Assembly (NCBI RefSeq): GCF_020567525.1
Contig: NZ_JAJCVI010000007.1
Span: 1-64,000 of the forward strand
Source of the DNA: Halorubellus salinus
Lineage (GTDB): Archaea > Halobacteriota > Halobacteria > Halobacteriales > Natrialbaceae
Length of the DNA stretch: 64,000 nt
Reading direction: 5' to 3'
The notes beneath the pieces are model-generated. The model saw nothing but the letters and a program-made list of their open reading frames with translations, searched no databases and had not been told where the DNA came from. Positions 37,846 to 46,242 of this stretch are shown here, in pieces (position 1 is the stretch's first letter; each line of letters starts with the position of its first letter). The position numbers and the translations under genes are program-made.

Positions 37846-38367
37846 TTAGTCGCGGATGTTGTAGTCCTGGTAGGCGGCGAGCTGGTCGAGCAGCCCGCGG
37901 CCTGTGTCCAGGAGTGGGTCGCCGGGCGCGTCAGCCTCGGGAAGTTGGAGGTCGACGGCGTCGAGGGCGCTGCGGACGTCGACGTCGGCGAGGGCCTCGC
38001 GGAGCTCTCGACGAGCGCCCTCCACGTTCTCGTCTTCGCGAACGGCGTGTTCGCGGTCTCGCAGGCTCGCTAACCCCTGGTTCGTCGCCTCGACATCACC
38101 CGCCACCCGGTCCCGATACCGAGCGAGCGCGTCGTCGAGCCGCTGGTACGCGGCTTCGATATCTTGGGCGTCGTCCTCGAAGGCGCGACGGAGCACATCG
38201 TACGCCTCTTGCTGGGCCTGTTGGACGTGGTCGCGGATGCGGTCGGGGAGGTCGTCGTCGACGTACTGCTGGAGGCGCTCCTCGAGTTCGGTCTTGAACG
38301 CCGCCGGGTACCGCGACTGGAAGGCGCGAATCTCGACGGGATACTGGTCGGCGAACTCGCGGAACAA
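37846..38367 (-). CDS. Coiled-coil protein, probably 5'-truncated
   Basis: At least 173 residues, mostly helical and heptad-like (A-Y-D-V-L-R-R-A-F-E-D-D-A). The frame stays open upstream to the stop of the PIN gene at 38,500 and reads protein-like for another 46 codons (Y-L-S-L-W-S-S-F-V-A-S-L-E-D-D), but contains no ATG or GTG; TTG at 38,367 is the only usual start. The simplest reading is a gene that lost its 5' end where the PIN gene now lies. Confidence 0.42.
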   Translation of the reverse strand: MFREFADQYPVEIRAFQSRYPAAFKTELEERLQQYVDDDLPDRIRDHVQQAQQEAYDVLRRAFEDDAQDIEAAYQRLDDALARYRDRVAGDVEATNQGLASLRDREHAVREDENVEGARRELREALADVDVRSALDAVDLQLPEADAPGDPLLDTGRGLLDQLAAYQDYNIRD

Positions 38368-38499
38368 CTCCTTGTGGGTCTCGTAGCCTTTCGCGCCGCG
38401 GACGTCGTCTTCCAGGCTTGCGACGAAGCTCGACCACAGCGAGAGGTACCTCTCTTGTGCCGTCGCCGACCTTGTCGAGAAGGGGCTCGTCGACCAGCG

Positions 38500-38934
38500 T
38501 CAGTTCGGGTCGTAGGGATTCGTTGCTGTCTCGAGTCGATAGACATCCTCGACAGCGTCAAAATCGTCGTCAAACGCATACAGGTAGCCGAGCCCCTCGG
38601 TTTGCATATACGCGATAATGCAAGCATCGACGAAGGAGAGGGGTTCGTGTTGGCGAAAGAGGACCTTCCCTGTCGCGAGGGCGTCGGTAGTGAGTGAGTC
38701 GATGTGGAAGCGGGCGTTTTCTTCGATGCGATCGAGGAGGTCGACGGCTGCGTCGTGGCCGGCGTGGGTCGTGAGGCCGTTGAGTGTTTCCGCAAGCACG
38801 TAGTCGAGGACGACCGCCTCCGGGAGCGTCCCATCGTCGATACCCTGGAGCACGGGAAGCGCGGCATCGTGGGATCCATCTCGCCGGTATGCGGCGGCAA
38901 AGAGGACTGTCGTATCGATTAGTGCACGAGGCAT
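38500..38934 (-). CDS. vapC: PIN-domain toxin (VapC family)
   Basis: A 144-residue PIN ribonuclease with the acidic set D7, E49, D103 and D122/D124 in the usual contexts (L-I-D-T-T, L-A-E-T, F-V-D-A-C). VapC toxins cut tRNA or rRNA until bound by their antitoxin. Its ATG follows the stop of the AbrB-type antitoxin without a gap, a normal vapBC layout. Confidence 0.87.
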   Translation of the reverse strand: MPRALIDTTVLFAAAYRRDGSHDAALPVLQGIDDGTLPEAVVLDYVLAETLNGLTTHAGHDAAVDLLDRIEENARFHIDSLTTDALATGKVLFRQHEPLSFVDACIIAYMQTEGLGYLYAFDDDFDAVEDVYRLETATNPYDPN

Positions 38935-39186
38935 TTACTCGACGTCGACGCCCCAGGCGTCGTGGTCGCTTGTCACATCGGTGGATTCCTCACCAGCGTA
39001 GCCGTCAAAATCGGCGAACGTTCCCGTTTGCTGCTGGATGACGTGGACCCGAATGCTCCCATCGTTTTCGAGATGCCAACGGAGTTGATCCCCATCGTCG
39101 ATATTGAGTTCCCGCCGAATCCGGGCGGGGATGTTCGCTTGGTTTCCAGACACCTTGCTTTCGGCGTCAATTCTGTCGCTGCTCAT
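38935..39186 (-). CDS. vapB: AbrB-type antitoxin (VapB)
   Basis: An 83-residue protein starting M-S-S-D-R-I-D. It has the AbrB fold pattern V-S-G-N-Q-A-N-I-P-A-R-I-R-R-E-L-N-I-D-D-G-D-Q-L-R-W and a toxin-binding tail. A longer frame exists upstream but would run through the operator, so the ATG at 39,186 is chosen. Confidence 0.83.
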   Translation of the reverse strand: MSSDRIDAESKVSGNQANIPARIRRELNIDDGDQLRWHLENDGSIRVHVIQQQTGTFADFDGYAGEESTDVTSDHDAWGVDVE

Positions 39187-39218
39187 ACCTCCCGGTACGT
39201 GGCCGACCGTGAAAAGCC

Positions 39219-39236
39219 TAGTGTGCCGCCACACTA
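39219..39236 (-). promoter_or_regulatory. Inverted-repeat operator of the vapBC pair
   Basis: TAGTGTG and CACACTA form a perfect 7-bp inverted repeat with a 4-base spacer. It ends about 32 bases before the antitoxin ATG, next to the TATA-like CTTTTC at 39,211-39,216. AbrB-type antitoxins usually repress their own operon from such sites. Confidence 0.6.
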
Positions 39237-39517
39237 TCCAGTAACAGAAGAGCGATTCCTCCATCGGATGGCCCAAGCCACAGTAGTGGACTTCGCGTCG
39301 CTCGCGATGGTCGTTGGAGCCGCACGCCGCTGCGCTCTGAATCGGCCGTAGATACTTCCGAATTCCCCAGCGTCAGTTCGCGTGGCTCCTCGAACCGCAG
39401 TTCGAGCGAGTCGTCTCGCACCTTCGCTCGCATCCCGAGCGCTGTATCTTCGATTTCCTCACTCGGGAGCGGGGCGTTCCCATAGAGGGTGCCGGTGAGG
39501 AAGCTGGTGGTCGACAC
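39237..39517 (-). pseudogene. Gene fragment with GTG start
   Basis: Starts with GTG at 39,517 and reads V-S-T-T-S-F-L-T-G-T-L-Y-G-N-A-P-L-P for about 60 protein-like residues. After that the frame becomes arginine- and serine-rich and runs into the vapBC operator. I read it as the head of a gene cut off by arrival of the toxin-antitoxin module. Function unknown. Confidence 0.33.
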
Positions 39518-39589
39518 GAATCTCGATTCTGTTCACGCCGGTCAAAAGTGGGTCGACGGCCGGACGAACACGACGGTCGAGCCGTGGCG

Positions 39590-40033
39590 TCAGTACGGGT
39601 CGACGGCCGCGTTGAGGCGAGTGACGTCCTGGAGGCGCTCGAACTTCTGTCGGTTGCTGTTCTCGCCGTCGAACGAGTAGAGGAACGGGATGTTACGCCG
39701 ACGCATGTACGCGACCATCAGCGCATCCGGCAACTCCAGCAGATTGTGCAACTGCCATATCATCCGGCCGTGCTCGTGGACCTCCTCGCCCAGCGGGACG
39801 ATCTCGAAGTTCGGGCTGTGAACCAGCGAATCGAGCGTCCGCGTCGCCTCGGGCTTCCCCATCTCGCCCTGGACGTGCTTCAGTAGCTCCTGCAGAATCG
39901 GTGTGAGCACGACCCCGTCGGGGAGATCGCCCTCGTCGATACCGGCGACGATGGCGCTCGCGGCGTCGTGGTAACGGTCGTTCGCGCTCCGCCACCCCAG
40001 CAGTACCGTCGTATCCACCAGAATTTTCGTCAT
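39590..40033 (-). CDS. PIN-domain toxin, second module
   Basis: A 147-residue PIN protein with D7, E49, D103 and D122 (I-L-V-D-T-T, L-Q-E-L, L-P-D-A-L, S-F-D). The start at 40,033 matches the PIN N-terminus; the longer frame adds a spurious arginine-rich extension. It lies 17 bases after a winged-helix gene that is likely its antitoxin. Confidence 0.84.
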   Translation of the reverse strand: MTKILVDTTVLLGWRSANDRYHDAASAIVAGIDEGDLPDGVVLTPILQELLKHVQGEMGKPEATRTLDSLVHSPNFEIVPLGEEVHEHGRMIWQLHNLLELPDALMVAYMRRRNIPFLYSFDGENSNRQKFERLQDVTRLNAAVDPY

Positions 40034-40050
40034 CGACTCTCTCGTCGGCG

Positions 40051-40386
40051 TCAGTTCTCGTCGCGCTCGCCGCCGCGCACCATCTCGACCGCGTCCGTCT
40101 CCCCGACGTCCACCGGCTCCAGGTCCTTCGGGCGCGTCCGTCCCTGGTTGATCTCCGGCGACCACCAGAGCACCACCTGCCCGGACTTCCGGCGCTTCAC
40201 GCGCCCATCTTCGTGGAGCTGGCGCAGGCGACGCCGCGCGAGATCCTGCGTACAGCCGAGCACCGCCGCCACGTCCCGCGACGTTATCGCAGGCGACTCC
40301 GCCACCTCGAACACCGCCAGCACGTCATCCGGGGAGACGTCCTCGGGACCGACCGGGTCGTCATCGTGCTGCGCTGTCTCGCTCAT
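40051..40386 (-). CDS. Winged-helix antitoxin or regulator of the second PIN module
   Basis: A 111-residue protein with an HTH at about 35-60 (I-T-S-R-D-V-A-A-V-L-G-C, then A-R-R-R-L-R-Q-L-H-E-D-G) and a wing V-K-R-R-K-S-G-Q-V-V-L-W. Upstream and adjacent to the PIN gene, so probably its antitoxin. This pairing is a different class from the AbrB pair 850 bases away. Confidence 0.72.
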   Translation of the reverse strand: MSETAQHDDDPVGPEDVSPDDVLAVFEVAESPAITSRDVAAVLGCTQDLARRRLRQLHEDGRVKRRKSGQVVLWWSPEINQGRTRPKDLEPVDVGETDAVEMVRGGERDEN

Positions 40387-40471
40387 ACCCCACCATAGTC
40401 GGACTGGCGACTTGAAACCTAGGTGTCGGCCCAGAGAAAGCATTTACCGGCGACAACACTATCGAATTGGC

Positions 40472-40666
40472 ATGCCCTCGCCCCCGTCACGCAGACGCCT
40501 CCTCCGCCTCGTTGGGGCGGCTACCTCGGTGCCACTTGCTGGCTGTACCGTCTCCGCATTCCGCCCTGAGGAAGCAAGCTCAGACCCCGAGTACGTAGAC
40601 GAAGCGGCTGTTGTCTACGAACATGAGCAATTGTCTCTCTCCGTTCAATCAGATAGGCTCTGTTGA
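40472..40666 (+). pseudogene. Tat lipoprotein truncated by the IS5 element
   Basis: The first about 60 codons encode a Tat signal (S-R-R-R-L-L-R-L) and lipobox L-A-G-C at residue 25. The frame then enters the IS inverted repeat at 40,656 and stops within it. The rest of the gene is not found on the other side of the element. Confidence 0.72.
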
Positions 40667-40707
40667 AATCCTCACAGGGTTACAGGTTCGACAGCTAGTG
40701 TGAGTGA

Positions 40708-41529
40708 ATGCAGGCCCTCCCAAAGTCACGATTGCTCCAGTTTGTTGAGCAGGCAGTCCACTTGGCCCGACGAACTGTCGCTCGCTACTCCTCGAAGTTT
40801 TCGAAACGACGCTACACACTCCATCAGCACATCGTTCTACTCTGTCTCAAAGTTCGGAAGAACACGACGTATCGGGCGCTCCTCGACGAACTCATCGAGA
40901 TGCCCCGCATTCGGAAAGCCATCAACTTGGACGAACTCCCGTCACCCTCAACGTTGTGCAGAGCGTTCAACCGACTCGGTATGGCTGTCTGGCGTGTTCT
41001 GCTTAACCTCTCGGTCACGCTTCTCCCGACTAACGGTATCGTTGGGATCGACGCTTCAGGGTTTGACCGGAGTCACGCCTCGAAACACTACACGAAGCGA
41101 ACAAAGCTAACTATTCAGCAGTTGAAGGTGACACTTCTGGTGGACACGAGATCGAACGCGATTATCGACGTACACGTAACGACGACACGAAAGCACGACT
41201 CAAAGATTGCGCCGTCGCTCATCAAGCGTAATACCGGGGAAGTAGCGGTTCTCCTTGGCGACAAGGGATATGACGACCAGAAGGTTCGCACATTAGCCCG
41301 TGAGACCGGTGTTCGACCGCTCATCAAGCACCGCGAGTTTTCGTCGCTCCATAAGGCGTGGAATGCTCGACTGGATGCTGATCTCTATGGTCAGCGTAGT
41401 CAGAACGAGACGGTGAACTCCAGACTCAAACGCAAGTACGGTGCGTTCGTCCGGTCACGGCACTGGTGGAAACAGTTTCGAGAACTCGCTATCGCCTGCG
41501 TTGTTCACAATATCGACCGAGCACTCTAA
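40708..41529 (+). CDS. IS5-family transposase
   Basis: A 273-residue DDE transposase with D115 (G-I-D-A-S-G-F), D185 (L-G-D-K-G-Y-D) and E234 (Q-N-E-T-V-N-S-R-L-K-R-K-Y-G). The frame is intact, so the element may be active. It starts 35 bases inside the left inverted repeat. The head of a second, broken copy is at 60,717. Confidence 0.87.
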   Translation: MQALPKSRLLQFVEQAVHLARRTVARYSSKFSKRRYTLHQHIVLLCLKVRKNTTYRALLDELIEMPRIRKAINLDELPSPSTLCRAFNRLGMAVWRVLLNLSVTLLPTNGIVGIDASGFDRSHASKHYTKRTKLTIQQLKVTLLVDTRSNAIIDVHVTTTRKHDSKIAPSLIKRNTGEVAVLLGDKGYDDQKVRTLARETGVRPLIKHREFSSLHKAWNARLDADLYGQRSQNETVNSRLKRKYGAFVRSRHWWKQFRELAIACVVHNIDRAL

Positions 41530-41584
41530 CCGGTAGATACAGATGATCGAGGCACGCATCAGCCGTCAGTCTATATGTTGGGTA

Positions 41585-42034
41585 TCACGAGAAAAACCCA
41601 CGGTTGCGCAAGATACTGAGCAGCCCACCGCTAACCAACCCGTGACTGAGGAGGACGCCGGCCCGTACTGGATGTGCCGTGCATCGGTAGCTCGTTCCGT
41701 GAATATTGTCACCGAATTTGAGCGTGTTCGTCGTCCAGTCATACGTGATACCGTGTTCCGCCTCGGGCGGGTAGCGGGCGTCGTTACACCCGTAGCCGCC
41801 ACCAGTAATAGCGTACGCGAACAGAACGAGTCCGAGCATCACGCCGACAGCACCGATTCGTTGGTTCCAGTTCAGGAACCAGGTCGAAAGCAGTGCACCG
41901 AAAACGAGGGCTGATGTGGTGTACAAGAGGACGTTCGTTTGGAATCCAAATGCGGTGCCGAAATTGACGTAGGTGAGGCTAGCAAGCAACCCGAAAACAG
42001 CGAAAAACACGACAGCGATAGTGGCCTTCCGCAT
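41585..42034 (-). CDS. Membrane protein inside the IS5 element
   Basis: A 149-residue protein with about four membrane helices (7-25, 35-53, 61-80, and a weaker one near 128-145) and a loop with two Cys. It is encoded against the transposase, between it and the right inverted repeat. It may be a passenger gene or a host gene captured between two IS ends. Unknown family. Confidence 0.58.
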   Translation of the reverse strand: MRKATIAVVFFAVFGLLASLTYVNFGTAFGFQTNVLLYTTSALVFGALLSTWFLNWNQRIGAVGVMLGLVLFAYAITGGGYGCNDARYPPEAEHGITYDWTTNTLKFGDNIHGTSYRCTAHPVRAGVLLSHGLVSGGLLSILRNRGFFS

Positions 42035-42271
42035 ACTGTACTCGTACTATTTCTACTGAATAAGTCTTGTCTGTAGAATAGATTCCCTCTCCATCTTGTA
42101 GAGACCCGCCACAAAAACATCAACCAATGAAAACGAAAGAGGTAATGTACGTTTTGCACAGCATTCCGAAAATATTCCTGGCCTGATAGGCCGACGTCGT
42201 TCGATATGCACACCTACCTAACAGCAGTTCCATCAGATGAGATGTCTAACGAATAGGATTTCAACAGAGCC

Positions 42272-42510
42272 TCGGATGTATAATCGAAGCCGGTGAGCCA
42301 GTCTCTTATCGCCAGATTGCAGACCATCTTGACATTCGAACGACAAGTCATGTCGCGTCAGCAGTAAATGCCCTACAAGATCAAGAAGTCGTTGAGAAAG
42401 GAACGACGGGTGGGAGAACTAAAGTCGACCTTGCAATTGATGATATCGGAGAGATTCGGCAACGTGCCAGACGACGTGCTGAAGCCGAAGAATTACTGAA
42501 AGACATCTAA
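42272..42510 (+). pseudogene. C-terminal fragment of a winged-helix protein
   Basis: Starting right at the end of the IS, the frame ending at 42,510 encodes about 79 residues: I-I-E-A-G-E-P-V-S-Y-R-Q-I-A-D-H-L, then S-H-V-A-S-A-V-N-A-L-Q and an R-R-R-A-E-A-E-E-L-L end. It is a winged-helix domain without its N-terminal part. It is not the remainder of the lipoprotein on the left side. Confidence 0.6.
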
Positions 42511-42552
42511 TTCTATAGGCATCTCAATGACTGACTCAGGCTGAGCCTTCAG

Positions 42553-42762
42553 TTGTATCTGGCCGGCGGCCAGCTGGGATTACGGCTGGTGCCCTCTACA
42601 GTGCGTGCCGGGGGACGGTTCATCGGCGGAATCAACAGGTGGCGGAATCAACAGGTGGTCGCCGAGGCCGCTGGGGCTGATGTCGAAGCCCTCCGCAAAA
42701 TATATAACCTGCAGTCAGACTTGCCCGACGACCAAAGTACGCCTGGTTCCGTGAGTGAGTGA
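42553..42762 (+). CDS. Small ORF, doubtful
   Basis: A frame of 69 codons from a TTG at 42,553. The middle (G-A-D-V-E-A-L-R-K-I-Y-N-L-Q-S-D) looks protein-like, but there is no ATG and no promoter. It could be a gene remnant. Confidence 0.28.
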   Translation: MYLAGGQLGLRLVPSTVRAGGRFIGGINRWRNQQVVAEAAGADVEALRKIYNLQSDLPDDQSTPGSVSE

Positions 42763-42896
42763 TGCACCGTTCTGTGGAGCAATCTGGCAGTCGTTGAGGA
42801 TAATAGTCGAGCCCTCCCTGAGTTATAATATGATACTAACAAATGCGAAGTCGAGGTCTCTGCCCAAAACCGAATCCCATCCCAACCGTTTGGAGT

Positions 42897-44276
42897 TCAG
42901 TTCTGTTCCGAAAGTGCCTCTGAGAAATCGCCTACTGGGGCTTCCTCAAACACGTCCTCGTACGATTCTTCGAAGACCGTGTTCATGAGCGAGACCAGCT
43001 CTGTGTTATCGGTGCAGAATTCCTCAACCGCTGTGGTCGCGTTGTCGAGGTAGGACTCAACGAGATTCTCTGGGTCAAGCTCGTAGGTCTTGGTGAAGAG
43101 TGTGGACGCGCTTCCAAGCCGAATCTCGACATCGTCGATTTCCTCCAATGCCCCGCGGATTTTGGCCTCGTAGTCAGTCGACGCTTTCTCTGTGAAGACG
43201 TTGTTGAATGAGTGGTCGGCTTCGTAGGTTCGTTTGTGGAGTTTGCGTTGCGGTGGGAGACGCAAATGGAAGGCGAGCTGCCGGTTGCGGAGCGTTTCGG
43301 TCGTCGGTGGGAGATGATAGTACAGTTCGAGGGTGCCGCCGTCGTCGCGGGGATTTTGTTCCCAGTAGGTGGGGCGGAAGCCTTGCCATTTCGCGCTGTC
43401 AGCGTCGCGGATTATCCAGCCGGAGTCCTCAAGGGGGAAGTGCTCTTGGATGGTGTCTTGCCAGTGGGTTGTAAGGTGGGTGCTGAGGTCGTCGAAGTCG
43501 GTCTCGAACTGGCGTTGAGCTTGTTCGACCTGGTCGATGACGTCGTCGTACTCGAAGTACAGTTTGAGGCGGTCACTGAGTTCGTCTTCGTCGAATGGCT
43601 TGGGCATGTTCTCGGTCTCCTGGAGTGAATTGATGAAGTCGGTGAACTGGATGACGCTCCGCGTCGGATACTGGAACAAGGACCCATCGAGGCACTCTTC
43701 GAACGCGTCCGCGAGATCCTCCCAGCTCACCTCGTTGAAGCGGTCATCTTCTGGTGGGTCGGCGTTGAACTTCGCGATATACGCGTACGTGTACTCGTCG
43801 AGGTCGCTGACCGTGATTTCTGTATTGTCGAACCACGTGAACTGCCAACGCTTCGTGTTGGCGTAGGTTGGGGTCTGGTTTTGGTTCTCGTCGGCGCCGA
43901 CTTTCAATTCGAGAAAGACGGCCCACTCTGGGTGGTCAGCGAGTGCTTGGCCGCCACAGATGATGAGGTCGATACGGCTCTCTGACCCGTCATCGGCAAC
44001 GTACACCTCCTCTTCGATCTCGATGTGCTGGCTACCAGGGTGCTGGACTGGCGCGTCGACAGTTTCGAGGAATTTGTCGAGGAGTGTGGTGCCGAAGCCG
44101 TGAGGTTTGTTCGGGTCAAGGAAGTACTGGAGTGTCTGTTGGTACTTGCGCTCGCGACGGCCTGACAGTATAGAGAACACGCCAGATGGCTGTTTAGCTT
44201 GGCTCTCGACTGCTAGATAGTGGTCGATGAACTCGTCGAGTCGTTGTGGGTCCAGTTCCAGTCCATCCTCGCCCAT
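42897..44276 (-). CDS. PD-(D/E)XK nuclease family protein
   Basis: A 459-residue protein. The nuclease core is R-I-D103-L-I-I-C then F-L-E123-L-K125-V, after an N-terminal helical region with S-G-R-R-E-R-K-Y-Q. This corresponds to the PD-(D/E)XK superfamily proteins often found alone in defence islands. The C-terminal 300 residues are helical with no known domain. The start at 44,276 is the first ATG after several stops. Likely a defence-related DNA nuclease, mechanism unknown. Confidence 0.76.
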   Translation of the reverse strand: MGEDGLELDPQRLDEFIDHYLAVESQAKQPSGVFSILSGRRERKYQQTLQYFLDPNKPHGFGTTLLDKFLETVDAPVQHPGSQHIEIEEEVYVADDGSESRIDLIICGGQALADHPEWAVFLELKVGADENQNQTPTYANTKRWQFTWFDNTEITVSDLDEYTYAYIAKFNADPPEDDRFNEVSWEDLADAFEECLDGSLFQYPTRSVIQFTDFINSLQETENMPKPFDEDELSDRLKLYFEYDDVIDQVEQAQRQFETDFDDLSTHLTTHWQDTIQEHFPLEDSGWIIRDADSAKWQGFRPTYWEQNPRDDGGTLELYYHLPPTTETLRNRQLAFHLRLPPQRKLHKRTYEADHSFNNVFTEKASTDYEAKIRGALEEIDDVEIRLGSASTLFTKTYELDPENLVESYLDNATTAVEEFCTDNTELVSLMNTVFEESYEDVFEEAPVGDFSEALSEQN

Positions 44277-44312
44277 GCCTACCTGCCTCGTGCCTCGAGG
44301 GTTTGAAACTAC

Positions 44313-44465
44313 TTACTGCTGGGCTTTGGCTTGTTCGGCGTAGTCGATGATGGCGTCTTGGATGGTTTCACCGGACCCTTCGATTGTGCTGCCAGCTTCC
44401 TTGGCTCGGAACTCGTCATCGGTCTCAGTCACGCGGATCTGGAAGAGTTGCGTGTTCCACGACAT
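44313..44465 (-). CDS. Small soluble protein
   Basis: A 50-residue acidic protein starting M-S-W-N-T-Q and reading as two strands and a helix (I-Q-D-A-I-I-D-Y-A-E-Q-A-K). It lies upstream of the nuclease gene by 37 bases on the same strand, so may be co-expressed. The longer upstream frame is not protein-like. Confidence 0.5.
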   Translation of the reverse strand: MSWNTQLFQIRVTETDDEFRAKEAGSTIEGSGETIQDAIIDYAEQAKAQQ

Positions 44466-44703
44466 CACCTGAAGGCTACGGACGAGGTACTGTAAGCGCG
44501 GGCCATGGCCGGAGTGAAAGTGAAAGTAGCACAGGGCGCTGGACGAGCAATCACGGCGTTCAGTCTCACTTTCAGCGAGGGCTCCGACATGGAGAGTTCC
44601 TATTCTTCTCGTCCGGGGGTACTCCCAGTCACGTCTAGTCGGGTGGGGGGCTATGGAAAGGCTGATGACGTGGACGACTGCATCATCAGCCAGAACGCCC
44701 GCT

Positions 44704-44952
44704 ATGGTGAACGATTCGAGTCCCTCCACGACACGACGGTTAACTGGCCTGCGACCGATGCTCCTTGGTATCGCCATCATCCTGACCGGGGGCATCTTCA
44801 TCGTCCGCCAGCTCGTCCTCCGCTGGACGAACCTCGCAACCGAATCCTCACTCCTGATCATCTTCGTCCAGATCGGGTTCGCCATCACCGTCCTCGGGTT
44901 CTTCTACGGCCTCATTGTCGACGCACGAACCACTGACGCCAATCAGGGCTGA
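44704..44952 (+). CDS. Small two-TM membrane protein
   Basis: An 82-residue protein from the ATG at 44,704 with a basic N-terminus (T-R-R-L-T-G-L-R-P) and two helices (about 19-36 and 48-70). A shorter start at 44,758 would remove the basic arm. No function can be inferred. Confidence 0.6.
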   Translation: MVNDSSPSTTRRLTGLRPMLLGIAIILTGGIFIVRQLVLRWTNLATESSLLIIFVQIGFAITVLGFFYGLIVDARTTDANQG

Positions 44953-44984
44953 CGCACCGGCGTACAACTTTCAGCGGCAGTCGG

Positions 44985-45434
44985 TCAGGAATCGGTCGTC
45001 TGTGTCCCGGCGGTAGCTGGGATGTTGCCGAGTTGGAGATACCGGTTGTCCTCGCGGTTTGGGTCGTAGCCGACGATGATGTCGGTGTCTGGGGGCGTGT
45101 CGAAGATGACGCGGTCCCCTTTCTCGAGTGCAGCCGGCATACTCGTGCAGTCGTCGAACCACTGGGCGGTGTCGAAGTCCGTGTAGGCGATGAAGAGGTC
45201 GGCTGTAGGCATACGTTCACCTCTCCGGTGGGCGATTGCGACGAGGCGGCCGCCTTGGGTCGGTGTGCAGTCTGGCTCGGCCGCTCCGTCAGGAACCTGC
45301 GACACCTCCGTATCCGATTTCCAGGAGTTGACCGTGTCCCGTGTCGTGGTCTTGGGGTGCTGGTTGCAGCCTGCGATGGCGCCCCCAAGTGAGGACGCAC
45401 CACCCTGTAGCAGGTGTCGGCGCCGCAGATTCAT
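44985..45434 (-). CDS. Tat lipoprotein, function unknown
   Basis: A 149-residue protein with R-R-R-H-L-L-Q-G-G, a hydrophobic stretch and lipobox I-A-G-C at residue 23. The mature domain is strand-rich with Cys55 and Cys95. ATG at 45,434 is the start that places the twin arginine at the N-terminus. Confidence 0.68.
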   Translation of the reverse strand: MNLRRRHLLQGGASSLGGAIAGCNQHPKTTTRDTVNSWKSDTEVSQVPDGAAEPDCTPTQGGRLVAIAHRRGERMPTADLFIAYTDFDTAQWFDDCTSMPAALEKGDRVIFDTPPDTDIIVGYDPNREDNRYLQLGNIPATAGTQTTDS

Positions 45435-45635
45435 ACCACCGTCCACCGAACTGGCGTGGGTAAAGGTGTCGCTCCATGACTGGTGAATGCCCTCTACGGC
45501 AATGACAAGGCGCCACCACGCTCCGTATCTGACGGCCAGCCGGCGCTCTCTCGGGGGTCCGTCGCGGTCGCTTGGTGGGGTGGCGGGCGAGTGTGGTGGT
45601 GCTCTCGTGGCCGGCATAGAGGGCGTCGTCGGTAG

Positions 45636-45643
45636 CATTATAG
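45636..45643 (+). promoter_or_regulatory. TATA box, leaderless promoter for 45,667
   Basis: CATTATAG is centred about 27 bases before a GTG at 45,667 and so supports that GTG over the in-frame TTG at 45,652. Confidence 0.5.
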
Positions 45644-45666
45644 GTTAGTAGTTGATACTAACGTGT

Positions 45667-46119
45667 GTGGCGAACACGCTGAAAGACTCCGGAGACGGCC
45701 TCGCACTCCAGATTACGAAACCAGCCCGGACGGCCGGCCTGGTCGACGAACGCGACACGCCCGACGGCAAGACACCTACGTACAGAGCTGAAACCCGCGT
45801 GCATGCATTCGCTGGCTTGCTCGTGGTCGTCGACACCACGAACGTCGACGACGCCGACGAGGCCGAGCTGGTCGCGACGGCGGCTCGTGAAACCGACAGC
45901 GCGTACCAGTCGATGACCGCGACCGTCCAGATTGCGGGCCATGGCTACCAGCTCCAGCTCCCACCAGCATCAGACGCAAGCCTCACGCAAGGCGATACAC
46001 CAGCAGTCGTCCCGGCACCAGGGCTGCTGGTCATTGGGAACGACGATGTCGACGGTCGGGTGCGGCCCACGCGCATCGCCGAGGACCTGGTGACGATACG
46101 ACGTGACCAAGACGAATGA
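45667..46119 (+). CDS. Haloarchaeal hypothetical protein (GTG start)
   Basis: A 150-residue acidic soluble protein starting V-A-N-T-L-K-D-S-G-D-G. The alternating hydrophobic pattern suggests a beta-sandwich or swapped-hairpin domain (L-A-L-Q-I-T-K-P-A, V-H-A-F-A-G-L-L-V-V-V). The family is not recognised. A TATA box fixes the start. Confidence 0.55.
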   Translation: MANTLKDSGDGLALQITKPARTAGLVDERDTPDGKTPTYRAETRVHAFAGLLVVVDTTNVDDADEAELVATAARETDSAYQSMTATVQIAGHGYQLQLPPASDASLTQGDTPAVVPAPGLLVIGNDDVDGRVRPTRIAEDLVTIRRDQDE

Positions 46120-46242
46120 CACACGTACCGGAAGGCGGTGATTGATATCCTGTCTACCGCTCTCGAAGTTTGATATACAATCCACAGCTCGAACAAGGAT
46201 ACTGGAGGCTGGCGGTGACCTGGGCCAGGATGGAGGCGAGAT

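Larger units (their letters stand above)
40656..42271. mobile_element. IS5-family insertion sequence with extra cargo
   Basis: Both ends carry the same 17-bp inverted repeat GGCTCTGTTGAAATCCT (40,656-40,672 and, reversed, 42,255-42,271). Between them are a transposase and a - strand membrane-protein gene. At 1,616 bp it is longer than a typical IS5 element with a transposase of this size. No target duplication is visible: CAGATA precedes it and TCGGAT follows it. The flanking genes are different fragments, which suggests a deletion or recombination between two copies. Confidence 0.78.

Noticed and set aside
44505-44936. 143-codon + strand frame
   Set aside because: It overlaps the better-supported small membrane protein frame and reads as low-quality arginine/histidine-rich sequence at its end.
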